Origin: Holophagales bacterium UBA5066
GTDB taxonomy: Bacteria; Acidobacteriota; Thermoanaerobaculia; UBA5066
DNA: 11,353 nt
Direction: 5' to 3'
Assembly: GCA_002414905.1 (NCBI GenBank)
Contig: DIAY01000138.1
Coordinates: 1-11,353, forward strand
Shown here: positions 1 to 7,119 of the stretch, one piece after another
How positions within the stretch are numbered: position 1 is the first letter of the stretch
How the letters are laid out: each line of letters starts with the position of its first letter
Program-made: the position numbers and the translations under genes
The notes under the pieces: model-generated
What the model saw: only the letters and a program-made list of their open reading frames with translations
Database searches by the model: none
What the model was told of the DNA's origin: nothing

Positions 1-19
1 AGATGTGTATAAGAGACAG
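1..19. other. Residual Nextera/Tn5 mosaic-end adapter (artefact)
   Basis: The first 19 bases, AGATGTGTATAAGAGACAG, are identical to the Tn5 transposase mosaic end used in Nextera tagmentation adapters. They interrupt the reading frame of the ABC exporter gene on the minus strand, whose last plausible native codon lies at 21-23. This is library sequence left at the contig end, not a genomic transposon: there is no transposase gene, and the match stops exactly at base 19. Confidence 0.95.
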
Positions 20-1055
20 CCGAGGAGGCCATCGCCGCCTGGAGGATGTTGTACTTCTCGGAGAGGTCCATGAGCGGCCGATAGAATCTCCTCGAGTACT
101 GCAGGAAGGTGACGACGGCGCCGATCGTCATGCTTCCGCGGATCACCTCGCCGCCGCCCCACCAGAGGATCGCCGCCATCCCGACCGACGAGAGGAAGTC
201 GAGGACGGGGTAAAAGACGGCGTAAACGAAGATGGCGTCCAGGTTCGCGACCCGGTGGTCGTCGTTCACCGTCCGAAAAGAGCCACGGGCGGCGTCTTCC
301 CGTCGGAAGAGCTGGACCACGGTGATTCCCGAGAGGTGCTCCTGCAGGAACGAGTTCACGCGGGCGATCCTCACGCGCACCCTTCGATAGGTGTCGCGGG
401 CTCCTACGCGGAACCAGTTCGCCACGAACGCCATCGGGATCAGGACCGCGAGCGTGATCGTCGCCAGCTTCGGGTCGAGGGCGAAGAGAATCGCCACGAT
501 GCCGACGAGGACGGCGAGGTCGCCGAGGAGGGAGACGAAGCCGGACGTGAAGAGCTCGTTCAGGGCGTCGACGTCGGTCGTCAGCCGGGTCATGAGGCGG
601 CCGATCGGCGTCCGGTCGAAGAGCGCGACGTCGGCACGCTGGAGGTTCCCGAAGATCCGCGTCCTCAGGTCGTACATGACCCCCTGGCCCATGCGGGAGG
701 TCCACTCGACCATCAGGAATACGAGGCCGAACGTCGCGAGGACCGAAAGGAGGTAGAGGCCGGCGATGGCGTCGAGCGCGGCCGGACCGCGGGGCGACAG
801 ACCCAGCTTCGAAAGGAGAGAGCCGACGAACGCCGCCCCACCCTCGGGTGGCCCGGGCTTCGGCGAGAAGACGAGGTCGATGGCGGCGCCGGTCAGGAGC
901 GGTCCGGCGAGCTGGAAGATCGATTCGAGGAAAAGCACCACGAGAGCGCCGCCGGCGTAGGCCCGGTAAGGAACGGCGAGCGCGACGAGCCGCCGGAAGA
1001 CGCCCCGATCGAACCCGCGACCCTGGACTTCGTCCTCGGCGAGGTGTTCGGCCAT
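20..1055 (-). CDS. ABC exporter half-transporter, membrane domain only (3' end missing)
   Basis: The frame is open from an ATG at 1055 to the contig edge and gives about 345 residues, beginning MAEHLAEDEVQGRG. It reads as a type IV ABC exporter membrane domain of six helices with coupling-helix text: a DLRTRIFGNLQ-like stretch, DRTPIGRLMTRLTTDVDAL near the middle, then an SFLQEHLSG segment. The visible part ends in SEKYNILQAAMASS, which in this family comes just before the ATPase domain. No Walker A, signature or Walker B is therefore in view. The ATG follows the stop of the upstream exporter gene by 2 nt, and a GGAGG lies 10 nt before it, so the two are co-translated. It is probably the MdlB/TM288-like partner of the upstream subunit. 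The gene is cut by adapter sequence and is not a true pseudogene. Confidence 0.9.
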
Positions 1056-1057
1056 GG

Positions 1058-2788
1058 CTACGCCGCCTCCACTTCGTCGGAGAGGCGCTGGCGCTCGGCG
1101 AGCTCGGCATAGAGCCCGCCCGCCCGCAGGAGCTCGTCGTGCGTCCCCGTCTCGGCGACGCGCCCCTTCTCGAGAACGATGACGAGGTCGGCGTGCTGGA
1201 TCGTCGAGAGACGGTGCGAGACGAGGAAGGTGGTGCGCGTTCCCGCCCGCGCCTTTACCGCCTCGAGGATGCTGGCCTCGGTCTGCGTGTCGATGGAGGA
1301 GAACGCGTCGTCGAGGACGAGAAAGGGGGAGTCGGCCAGGAGCGCGCGGGCGAGGGCCGTTCGCTGCTTCTGACCTCCGGACAGGGTGATCCCACGTTCT
1401 CCGACGACCGTGTCGAGGCCCTTCGGAAAGGTCGCAAGGTCGGGGCCGAGGCCTGCCTCCAGAGCGACGCGCTCAACGTCCTGCCGGGTCGCGTCCGGAC
1501 GACCGATCGCGATGTTGGCGGCGAGGGTGTCCGAGAAGAGGAACGTTTCCTGGGGCACGGCGACGAGCGCCCGGCGCAGGAGAGGGAGGGGAATCTCCCG
1601 GACGTCGCGCCCTCCGATCCGGATCGCGCCGAAAGGAGGCTCTTCGAGGCGGAGGAGGAGGTTCAGGAAAGTCGACTTTCCCGCGCCGGTCCTGCCGACG
1701 AGGGCGATCGTCATTCCCGGCGGCAGGCAGAGCGAGATGTCGCGGAGCACGGGTGTTCCGCCGTCGTAGGCGAAGGTGAGGTGGTTCACCTCGAGCATGC
1801 CGCCGGGAAGCGGCCCGGCGTCGGTCTCCTCGGCAAGCGGCTCGGCTGCCCAGAGCTCGGCCATCCGGTTCCACGAAGCCGACCCCCGCTGCCAGAGGTT
1901 CACGACCCAGCCCAGGGCGATGGCGGGCCAGACGAGCTCTACGAGGTAGAGGTTGAATTCGACGTAGCGGGGCACGGTCAGCTCGCCCGAGAGGATCTTC
2001 CGGCCGCCGACCCACAGGACGGCGGCGAAGCCGGTTCCGACGAGGGCCTGAAGCGTCGGAAAGTAGAGGGCGTTCAGGCGCGCCAGCCACAGGTTACGGC
2101 GACGAAGCTCGCGGTTCTTCGCGTCGAACCGCCTCTCCTCGGTCGCCTCGCGTGCGAAGGCCCTCACGAGCCGCGCGCCGCTGAGGTTCTCCTGGGCGCT
2201 CGCCGAGATCTCGCTGAAGAACTCCTGGATGGACGTGAAGCGGCGATGGGTGATCTTCCCCATGACCTGCGTCGAAACGGCGACGAACGGCAGGATGGCG
2301 AGGGCCACGAGGGTGAGGGCGGGGGACGTGAGCGCCATGAGCGTGACCGCGATCGTCCCGACGACGAGGGTGTTCGCCGCCTGCATGATCCCGGGACCCA
2401 TCATCATCCGGACGGCCGAGAGGTCGTTGACGGCGCGGCTCATGACGTCCCCCACCCGGCTCTTGCGGTGCCACCTCGGGGGAAGCCTGAGGAGGTGCGC
2501 GAACAGGTCCTCGCGCATCTCGAACTCGATGTCCCTCGAGGCGCCGATGAGAATCCGGCGGGTGAAGAAGAAGAGGATCGCGTCGCCCGCCGCGAGCGTG
2601 AGGATCGCTCCGCAGGAGAGCGCGATCCGTCGGAGAGAGGGGTCCTTCTCGAGGGACTCCAGGACCTGTCTCACGATTCGCGGCATCGCCAGGAAGAGAA
2701 CCGCAGAAAGCGTCATCGTCCCGAAGCCGAGTGCGTACTCCTTCGGGCGGCGCGAAAAATAGGAAAGGAAGCGCGAAGCGTCTTTCAA
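1058..2788 (-). CDS. ABC exporter ATP-binding/permease subunit, probable degenerate half of a heterodimer
   Basis: This 576-residue half-transporter has a six-helix membrane domain (about 15-320) followed by an ATPase domain (about 330-570). Visible motifs are Walker A GRTGAGKST (365-373), Q-loop Q413, signature LSGGQ (469-473), Walker B LVLDD (490-494), D-loop SSID (497-500) and H-loop H525. The residue after the Walker B aspartate is Asp494 instead of the catalytic Glu. This is typical of one half of heterodimeric exporters such as TM287/288, BmrCD and MdlAB, so it should pair with the gene 2 nt downstream. The substrate cannot be told from sequence; lipids, peptides or drugs are all possible. 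The start is a TTG at 2788, because an in-frame TAA lies only five codons upstream and no ATG or GTG intervenes. No good Shine-Dalgarno precedes it. The nearby regulator gene is divergent. Confidence 0.93.
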   Translation of the reverse strand: MKDASRFLSYFSRRPKEYALGFGTMTLSAVLFLAMPRIVRQVLESLEKDPSLRRIALSCGAILTLAAGDAILFFFTRRILIGASRDIEFEMREDLFAHLLRLPPRWHRKSRVGDVMSRAVNDLSAVRMMMGPGIMQAANTLVVGTIAVTLMALTSPALTLVALAILPFVAVSTQVMGKITHRRFTSIQEFFSEISASAQENLSGARLVRAFAREATEERRFDAKNRELRRRNLWLARLNALYFPTLQALVGTGFAAVLWVGGRKILSGELTVPRYVEFNLYLVELVWPAIALGWVVNLWQRGSASWNRMAELWAAEPLAEETDAGPLPGGMLEVNHLTFAYDGGTPVLRDISLCLPPGMTIALVGRTGAGKSTFLNLLLRLEEPPFGAIRIGGRDVREIPLPLLRRALVAVPQETFLFSDTLAANIAIGRPDATRQDVERVALEAGLGPDLATFPKGLDTVVGERGITLSGGQKQRTALARALLADSPFLVLDDAFSSIDTQTEASILEAVKARAGTRTTFLVSHRLSTIQHADLVIVLEKGRVAETGTHDELLRAGGLYAELAERQRLSDEVEAA

Positions 2789-2859
2789 GGAGCCGTGATG
2801 TTACCCGGCTCGCCACGGCCGGTTTTCGGTCCGGCTGCTATCCTCCGCGTTCCGAGCCT
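2789..2859. promoter_or_regulatory. Divergent intergenic region between exporter operon and Crp/Fnr regulator
   Basis: These 71 nt separate two divergent start codons and must hold at least one promoter. There is a short inverted repeat, GCCGG at 2818-2822 and CCGGC at 2831-2835, around an 8-nt T-rich centre; it could be an operator. A TATCCT at 2839-2844 resembles a -10 box reading toward the regulator, but no convincing -35 is seen. The canonical FNR box TTGAT-N4-ATCAA is absent. The assignment rests mainly on gene geometry. Confidence 0.35.
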
Positions 2860-3531
2860 GTGACACTCGCCCTTCTCGAACGGATCGTCCTGTTCCGCTG
2901 CCTCAACCCGGCGGAAGCGAGAGGTTTGTCGCAGGCGTGTCGTCTCCAGGTTTACGGTCGCGGCGACACGATTTTCGTGGAGGGGAGCCGGGCGACGGAG
3001 ATGTCCTTCGTGGCGCTCGGGGCCGTGAAGGTCGTCAAGGCGACCCCGGTGCGCAACGTCATCCTGCGGATCGTCGGGGCGGGAAGCCCCGTCGGGATCG
3101 TCGCCGCGTGGGAGGGGCGTCCCTATCCCGGGAGCGCCGTAGCCCTGGAGCCTTCGACGCTGGTTCACGTCCCGGAAAGGGAGTTCTTCGCCCTGTCCGA
3201 CCGGCACCCGGAGATCCTCCGCCAGCTCCTCCGCATAATGATGGACCGGCAGGTCGAGCTTGGTCAGCGAGTCTCCGAGATGACCGGCCCGGTCGAGGTG
3301 CGAGTCGCGCAGGTCCTCCTCGACCTCGCCGGCTCCTCGGGGAGGGCGGAGGGGCCCGGCGCCACGATCCCGCTCCCGCTGACGCGCCAGGATGTCGCGG
3401 ACCTCGCCGGGACGACCGTGGAGACGGCGATCCGGATCATGAGCCGGTGGGGCAAGGAAGAGCTGGTCTTCACCGAGGGAGACGGATTCGTGATACCCGA
3501 CCTCGAAAAGCTCCGGCAGCTCATCGGCTGA
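2860..3531 (+). CDS. Crp/Fnr-family transcriptional regulator
   Basis: The protein has 223 residues if started at the GTG at 2860, a normal length for the family; the longer open frame upstream encodes nonconserved Arg/Ser-rich text. It has an N-terminal cyclic-nucleotide-binding-like beta-roll (about 5-110), a long dimerisation helix (about 112-142) and a winged helix-turn-helix (about 173-212). The recognition helix reads TTVETAIRIMSRW (185-197). Glu188 and Arg192 match the base-contacting Glu and Arg of FNR, but FNR's Ser is Ile191 here. Only Cys14 and Cys27 are present, so the four-cysteine FNR iron-sulphur cluster is not possible in the usual form. The signal sensed is unknown; NO, redox, heme or a nucleotide are options. 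The gene ends 3 nt from the nosY stop, facing it, so a role in nos control is plausible but inferred. Confidence 0.92.
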   Translation: MTLALLERIVLFRCLNPAEARGLSQACRLQVYGRGDTIFVEGSRATEMSFVALGAVKVVKATPVRNVILRIVGAGSPVGIVAAWEGRPYPGSAVALEPSTLVHVPEREFFALSDRHPEILRQLLRIMMDRQVELGQRVSEMTGPVEVRVAQVLLDLAGSSGRAEGPGATIPLPLTRQDVADLAGTTVETAIRIMSRWGKEELVFTEGDGFVIPDLEKLRQLIG

Positions 3532-3534
3532 GGA

Positions 3535-4371
3535 TCAGACGTCGGTCTGTGAGAGTCGCCTCGCGGCGAGAGCGAACGGCACGACCGTCCAGAGGAGGAG
3601 CGAGCCCGAGAGAAGGAGGAAGGCGCCCGTCTTCCCTCCCGTGAACCTCAGGAAGGCGAGCGACGCCGACCCGAACGCCGTCGTTCCCTGGAGGGCGAGA
3701 AGGGCGCCGGTTCGCAGGGCCCCCACCGGGTTCACGATCACGCTCAGGATCAGGACCCGCGAGGCCGTTCCCGACCGGAGGACCGAGGCAACCCCGAGGG
3801 CCGCGACGTCGAGGAGGACGACCGCCACGAACCAGACGACGAGGGCGAGCGCGAGCGCCCGGGTCCTCTTGCGGCCGATCGCCCCGGCCGACAGGAGCGC
3901 GGCGAGACTGAGGAACACGGCCGTCAGGAGCGAGGAGCCTGCGAAGAGGAGGGCGAAGCCACCGAGACCGTCGCTCCCGCGGTGCGAAAAGACGACGATC
4001 CCCGCAGCGCCGAAGCCGATCGCCTGCGCCGCGGTCAGCGCGGCCCAAAGCCCGGTCGACTGGCCGAGGAGGATCGCCGTCCGCGAGACCGGCTGCGAGA
4101 AGAGGAGCTCGGCCGCGCCCCGCTCGGGTGCGAGCGAGAGGACGCCGATGAGGAGCGAAGAGAGCGGGACGAGGAGGAGGACGAGCTGGACGAGAGAGGC
4201 CGACGTGCGGGCGAAATCCTGGACGCCGTGCCCGCCGGAGAGCGCGTAGCCGGCGACGGATACGGCAAGCGCGAGCCCGGCGAAGACGACCGCGAAGATC
4301 TGGGTCCAGCGAGAGCGGATCGCCAGGAGGAGCTCCTGCCGGGCGCAGAGCGCAAAGGGGGAGTCGTTCAC
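3535..4371 (-). CDS. nosY: NosY, membrane permease of the NosDFY copper-centre assembly ABC complex
   Basis: This 278-residue protein is close to the usual NosY length of about 270-276. It has six hydrophobic segments at about 24-45, 60-82, 106-128, 137-163, 170-198 and 249-270. The segment APERGAAELLFSQPVSR (81-97) is a cytoplasmic loop typical of NosY/ABC-2 permeases. NosY forms the membrane part of the NosDFY transporter, which works with NosL in maturing the CuZ site of NosZ. The GTG start at 4371 overlaps the nosL stop in a GTGA, and a GGAGG at 4376-4380 lies 4 nt before it, so translational coupling is likely. Upstream in-frame ATGs lie inside nosL and would encode nonconserved Arg-rich text. 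It is the last nos gene in the run and meets the regulator tail to tail. Confidence 0.94.
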   Translation of the reverse strand: MNDSPFALCARQELLLAIRSRWTQIFAVVFAGLALAVSVAGYALSGGHGVQDFARTSASLVQLVLLLVPLSSLLIGVLSLAPERGAAELLFSQPVSRTAILLGQSTGLWAALTAAQAIGFGAAGIVVFSHRGSDGLGGFALLFAGSSLLTAVFLSLAALLSAGAIGRKRTRALALALVVWFVAVVLLDVAALGVASVLRSGTASRVLILSVIVNPVGALRTGALLALQGTTAFGSASLAFLRFTGGKTGAFLLLSGSLLLWTVVPFALAARRLSQTDV

Positions 4372-4820
4372 TTTCCCTCCGGCGCGAAGGGACCGATGAC
4401 CTCGGCGGCCGGCACGGGTGTCCCGCCTGCAGCCGCGGGGTCGGCGTTCCGCGAGCCGGCGCTCGCCCAGGCGACGAGCCCGGAGTTCATCGGTGTCTGG
4501 ACGGTGGGGCTTTTCGTGAAGAGGGCGTCCTGCGCCTTCACCCACTCCTTCGTCCGGTGGTCGGTCACCCACGCAGTCCAGGGGGCCGCTTCGCGAGGCG
4601 CCTTCAGCCAGTCTCGAAGACACCCGGCGTCGTCGAAGAACTTCGGCTCGTGGCCTGGCGACGTGAGCTGGGCGGCGAAGCGGAGGTCGGAGACGGACAT
4701 CCGGCACCAGGCGCAGGCGTCGTTCTTCGTGTCGAGCGGGGCGGGGCCGTCCGCCGAATTGCTGCAGGAAACGAGAGAGAGGAGGACGGCGAGGGCGAAG
4801 GCCGGAAGCGCGGTTCTCAT
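4368..4820 (-). CDS. nosL: NosL, periplasmic copper-binding lipoprotein
   Basis: The protein has 150 residues. A short lipoprotein signal peptide ends in the lipobox Leu-Val-Ser-Cys, giving lipidated Cys19. The NosL core follows, with CAWCRM (Cys36, Cys39, Met41), the FFDDAGCLRDW stretch (61-71) and the TPMNSGLVAW stretch with Met111 (109-118). NosL is a Cu(I) chaperone that delivers copper toward NosZ through NosD; Cys and Met residues in these segments are the expected ligands. Many NosL proteins read CGM where this one reads CRM. The last 25 or so residues are Ala/Pro-rich and probably disordered. The ATG overlaps the nosF stop by 4 nt (ATGA), and the stop overlaps the nosY GTG by 4 nt. 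It thus sits between nosF and nosY instead of after nosY. Confidence 0.95.
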   Translation of the reverse strand: MRTALPAFALAVLLSLVSCSNSADGPAPLDTKNDACAWCRMSVSDLRFAAQLTSPGHEPKFFDDAGCLRDWLKAPREAAPWTAWVTDHRTKEWVKAQDALFTKSPTVQTPMNSGLVAWASAGSRNADPAAAGGTPVPAAEVIGPFAPEGK

Positions 4821-5719
4821 CGAGGGCCTCCCACGAGCTCGGAGTAGAGGGTGTCGAGGCGCCCTTCGTCGGCCGTCAGCGAGAGGACGGCCGCTCCTCC
4901 AGCCCGGACGGCTTCGAGGAGGGCCGGCCGCGATGCGGCCGGGCCCGGGAGGAGGAGGTCGTTGCCGGCGGCGGAGGCACCCGGGCAGGCGCCCCGGAGT
5001 CCCTCAAGAAGGGGTGCTGCCGGGCGATCGAGCAGGAGGCGGAGGATGCCCCTGTCGGCAAGGCGGCTCGCAAGCTCGGCAGCGGAAAGAAGCGCGACGA
5101 GGTGCCCCTCGACGAGCACCGCGAAGCGGTCGGCGAGGCGCTCGACGTCTCCGAGGTGATGCGACGTGAAGAGAATCGTCTTCCCCGCGCGGCGCCGATC
5201 GTCGGCGAGCGCGTAGAAGGCCGACATGCCCTCGGGGTCGAGCGCCGCGGTCGGCTCGTCGAGGAGCAGAAGCGGCGCGTCCGGAAGCGCCGCGACGGCG
5301 AGCCCGAGGCGCTGGACCATTCCGCCCGAATACGTCGCGACGGCCCGGGAGGAGGCCCCGTTCAGGCTTGCGAACCGGAGCACTTCGTCGGTCCGGGGTC
5401 CCGCGACGCCCCTCAGGCGCCGGTAGAACTCGACGACCTCGCGCCCGGTGAGGGCGTCGGGGAATGCCACTTTCTGCGGCAGAAACGACAGGTTGCGCCT
5501 CGCCGCGGGCTGCGAGGCCGGCCGCCCGTCGATGAGGACCCGGCCCGAGGTGGCGTGGATGAGCCCGGCGACCGCCTTGAGGCAGGTCGTCTTCCCGGAG
5601 CCGTTCGGGCCGAGAAGCGCCAGGACCTCGCCGGCCCCGACCTCGAGCGAGACATCGTGGACCGCGACCTGCGTGCCATAGCGCTTGCCGAAGCCTTCGA
5701 AACGGATCATGCCGGCCAC
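4817..5719 (-). CDS. nosF: NosF, ATPase of the NosDFY complex
   Basis: This is a 300-residue cytoplasmic ABC ATPase. It shows Walker A GPNGSGKTT (37-45), Q-loop Q82, signature YSGGM (130-134), Walker B LLLLDEP with D154 and catalytic E155, and H-loop H187. The C-terminal region of about 90 residues, Ala/Leu-rich, is the usual NosF tail. It is expected to power NosY and drive conformational change in periplasmic NosD during CuZ assembly. The GTG at 5719 lies 4 nt after the nosD stop; an in-frame ATG three codons later (5710) is an equally good start and fits family N-termini (MIRF...). The 3' end overlaps nosL by 4 nt. Its family membership as an ABC ATPase is certain, and the Nos assignment comes from context with nosD, nosL and nosY. 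Confidence 0.96.
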   Translation of the reverse strand: MAGMIRFEGFGKRYGTQVAVHDVSLEVGAGEVLALLGPNGSGKTTCLKAVAGLIHATSGRVLIDGRPASQPAARRNLSFLPQKVAFPDALTGREVVEFYRRLRGVAGPRTDEVLRFASLNGASSRAVATYSGGMVQRLGLAVAALPDAPLLLLDEPTAALDPEGMSAFYALADDRRRAGKTILFTSHHLGDVERLADRFAVLVEGHLVALLSAAELASRLADRGILRLLLDRPAAPLLEGLRGACPGASAAGNDLLLPGPAASRPALLEAVRAGGAAVLSLTADEGRLDTLYSELVGGPR

Positions 5720-5723
5720 TTTC

Positions 5724-7118
5724 TCACGAGGCGGGGAGCCTTCGGCCCAGGACGAGGAGGGCCGTGCCGAAGAGGAACGCGAAGGAGGAAGCCGCGACCG
5801 CCGGGACGTGCGCCGCGCGTGCGACGGGTTTCGGGCGGGGAACGTCGGGGAGGGAGGGAGGCCGGGCGAGCGGCGAATTGTCCATCGCCGTCGGCTGTCG
5901 GAGGACCGGGAACGACTCCTCCGCCACGCCGATCGCGCTGGCCGCGAAACTCTGGGCGAAGAGGTCGGCGGCGAGGAGGTTCCCCCGGAAGTGGTCGAAG
6001 ACGTTCCCGAGGCGGTACGGGCGATCGGAACGGCCGTCGCCGTCGAGGTCGGGCTCCCGGTTCTCGGACCAGTAGTTGCCGTCGAAGACGGTGTCGGTGA
6101 TTTTCCCGACGAGTGTCAGCGGCGTCAGGTTTCCGACGAAGGAATTGCCCGTGATCCGGTTCCCGCCGCATCCGGCGTAGAGGACGATCGCCGTGTCGGA
6201 AGCCGCGACGATATTTCCCCGGAAGACGTTCCTGTAGGAGTCCTCGAAGAAGACGCCGCGGGCGTTGTCGGCCAGAAGGTTGCCTTCCGCCACGACCTCG
6301 TCGCACGTCTTGAAGAGGAGGCCCACGGAGGCGAAACCCCGGTTCCTGAGGAACTGGTTCCTTCGAAACGTGATCCGCTTCGAGTACATGAGGGCGCTGC
6401 CGGCGGCACCGTTCTCGAAAACGTTGTCCTCGAAGACGTTGTCGTCGGAAAACATGTAGTGGATGCCGTAGCGCAAGTCCGAGGCTCGATTGCCCGAGAT
6501 GAAACCGTGGCTGGAGGACTGGATGTAGAAGCCGTCTCTCACGTCGACGATGACGTTTCCAATGAAACGAAACCCGACCGTGTTCCAGATGTGGATGCCG
6601 GAGCCCTTCTCGCCGGGGTCCCTGTCGGGGATACCCCGGATCTCGCAATTCTCGACGACGACGTCGTTTGCCTCGCGGACATAGACGCCGAAGAGCGCAC
6701 CCCGGATCCGGCAGGAGCGGACGACGGTGTTCTGTCCAGACGTGTGAACGCCGGCGGAGTCCTTTCCGAGGTCTCCGCCTTCCCGGCCGTCGATGTCGAA
6801 ACCTTCGATTGTGACGTGCGGGGCCCTCACGCGAACGACGCTCCCGGTGCGGGAGCCGAGGAGGACGGGGCGCCCGCGGCCGACGAGGCGGACGGGACGG
6901 TCGAGGACGAGGTCGCCCTCGTACGTCCCGGCCGGCACCTCGACCGTCTCCCCGGGCGAAGCCGCGTCCACGAGTCTCTGGAGCGGCGACGCTTCGTGAG
7001 CAGCGGGGCGGCCCTCGAGAGTCCCGGGAGTCACCGGCGCCATCTCGTCGGCCCGTACGGAGCCGGCGAAGAGGGTGAGGAGGCCGAGGATCACGGCGGG
7101 GACCGCCGGGAACTTCAC
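5724..7118 (-). CDS. nosD: NosD, periplasmic beta-helix protein for NosZ copper-site maturation
   Basis: The protein has 464 residues from a GTG at 7118, 1 nt after the nosB stop. A Sec signal peptide (1-23, cleavage after VRA) precedes a right-handed parallel beta-helix of repeated short strands (about 70-345), as in the NosD/CASH family. The conserved end motif of NosD is clear: GNYWSENREPDLDGDGRSDRPYR begins at about 347 (only its key residues matter: the NYW, then DLDGDG at 357-362 and the PYR). The DxDxDG part resembles a calcium-binding loop. A hydrophobic helix at about 438-458 followed by RR suggests a C-terminal membrane anchor. NosD receives copper from NosL and, with NosFY, supports CuZ assembly in NosZ. 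No strong Shine-Dalgarno is seen, so translation probably depends on coupling to nosB. Longer upstream starts lie inside nosB and are rejected. Confidence 0.97.
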   Translation of the reverse strand: MKFPAVPAVILGLLTLFAGSVRADEMAPVTPGTLEGRPAAHEASPLQRLVDAASPGETVEVPAGTYEGDLVLDRPVRLVGRGRPVLLGSRTGSVVRVRAPHVTIEGFDIDGREGGDLGKDSAGVHTSGQNTVVRSCRIRGALFGVYVREANDVVVENCEIRGIPDRDPGEKGSGIHIWNTVGFRFIGNVIVDVRDGFYIQSSSHGFISGNRASDLRYGIHYMFSDDNVFEDNVFENGAAGSALMYSKRITFRRNQFLRNRGFASVGLLFKTCDEVVAEGNLLADNARGVFFEDSYRNVFRGNIVAASDTAIVLYAGCGGNRITGNSFVGNLTPLTLVGKITDTVFDGNYWSENREPDLDGDGRSDRPYRLGNVFDHFRGNLLAADLFAQSFAASAIGVAEESFPVLRQPTAMDNSPLARPPSLPDVPRPKPVARAAHVPAVAASSFAFLFGTALLVLGRRLPAS

Positions 7119-7119
7119 G

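Noticed and set aside
1..19. A genomic Tn5-like transposon end
   Set aside because: The match is exactly the 19-bp engineered mosaic end at the contig terminus, with no transposase or target duplication; a library artefact explains it.
3..1112. 369-codon open frame on the plus strand beginning in the adapter
   Set aside because: Its start codon is adapter sequence and the rest is antisense to the truncated ABC exporter gene.
848..2863. 671-codon open frame on the plus strand
   Set aside because: It lies antisense to the well-supported ABC exporter, is very rich in Arg, Glu and Gly, and has no recognisable domain. Long antisense frames are expected in GC-rich genes.
3535..3620. Terminator between the regulator and nosY
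   Set aside because: Only a 5-bp stem (3556-3569) inside the nosY coding end was found, with no T-run on either strand.
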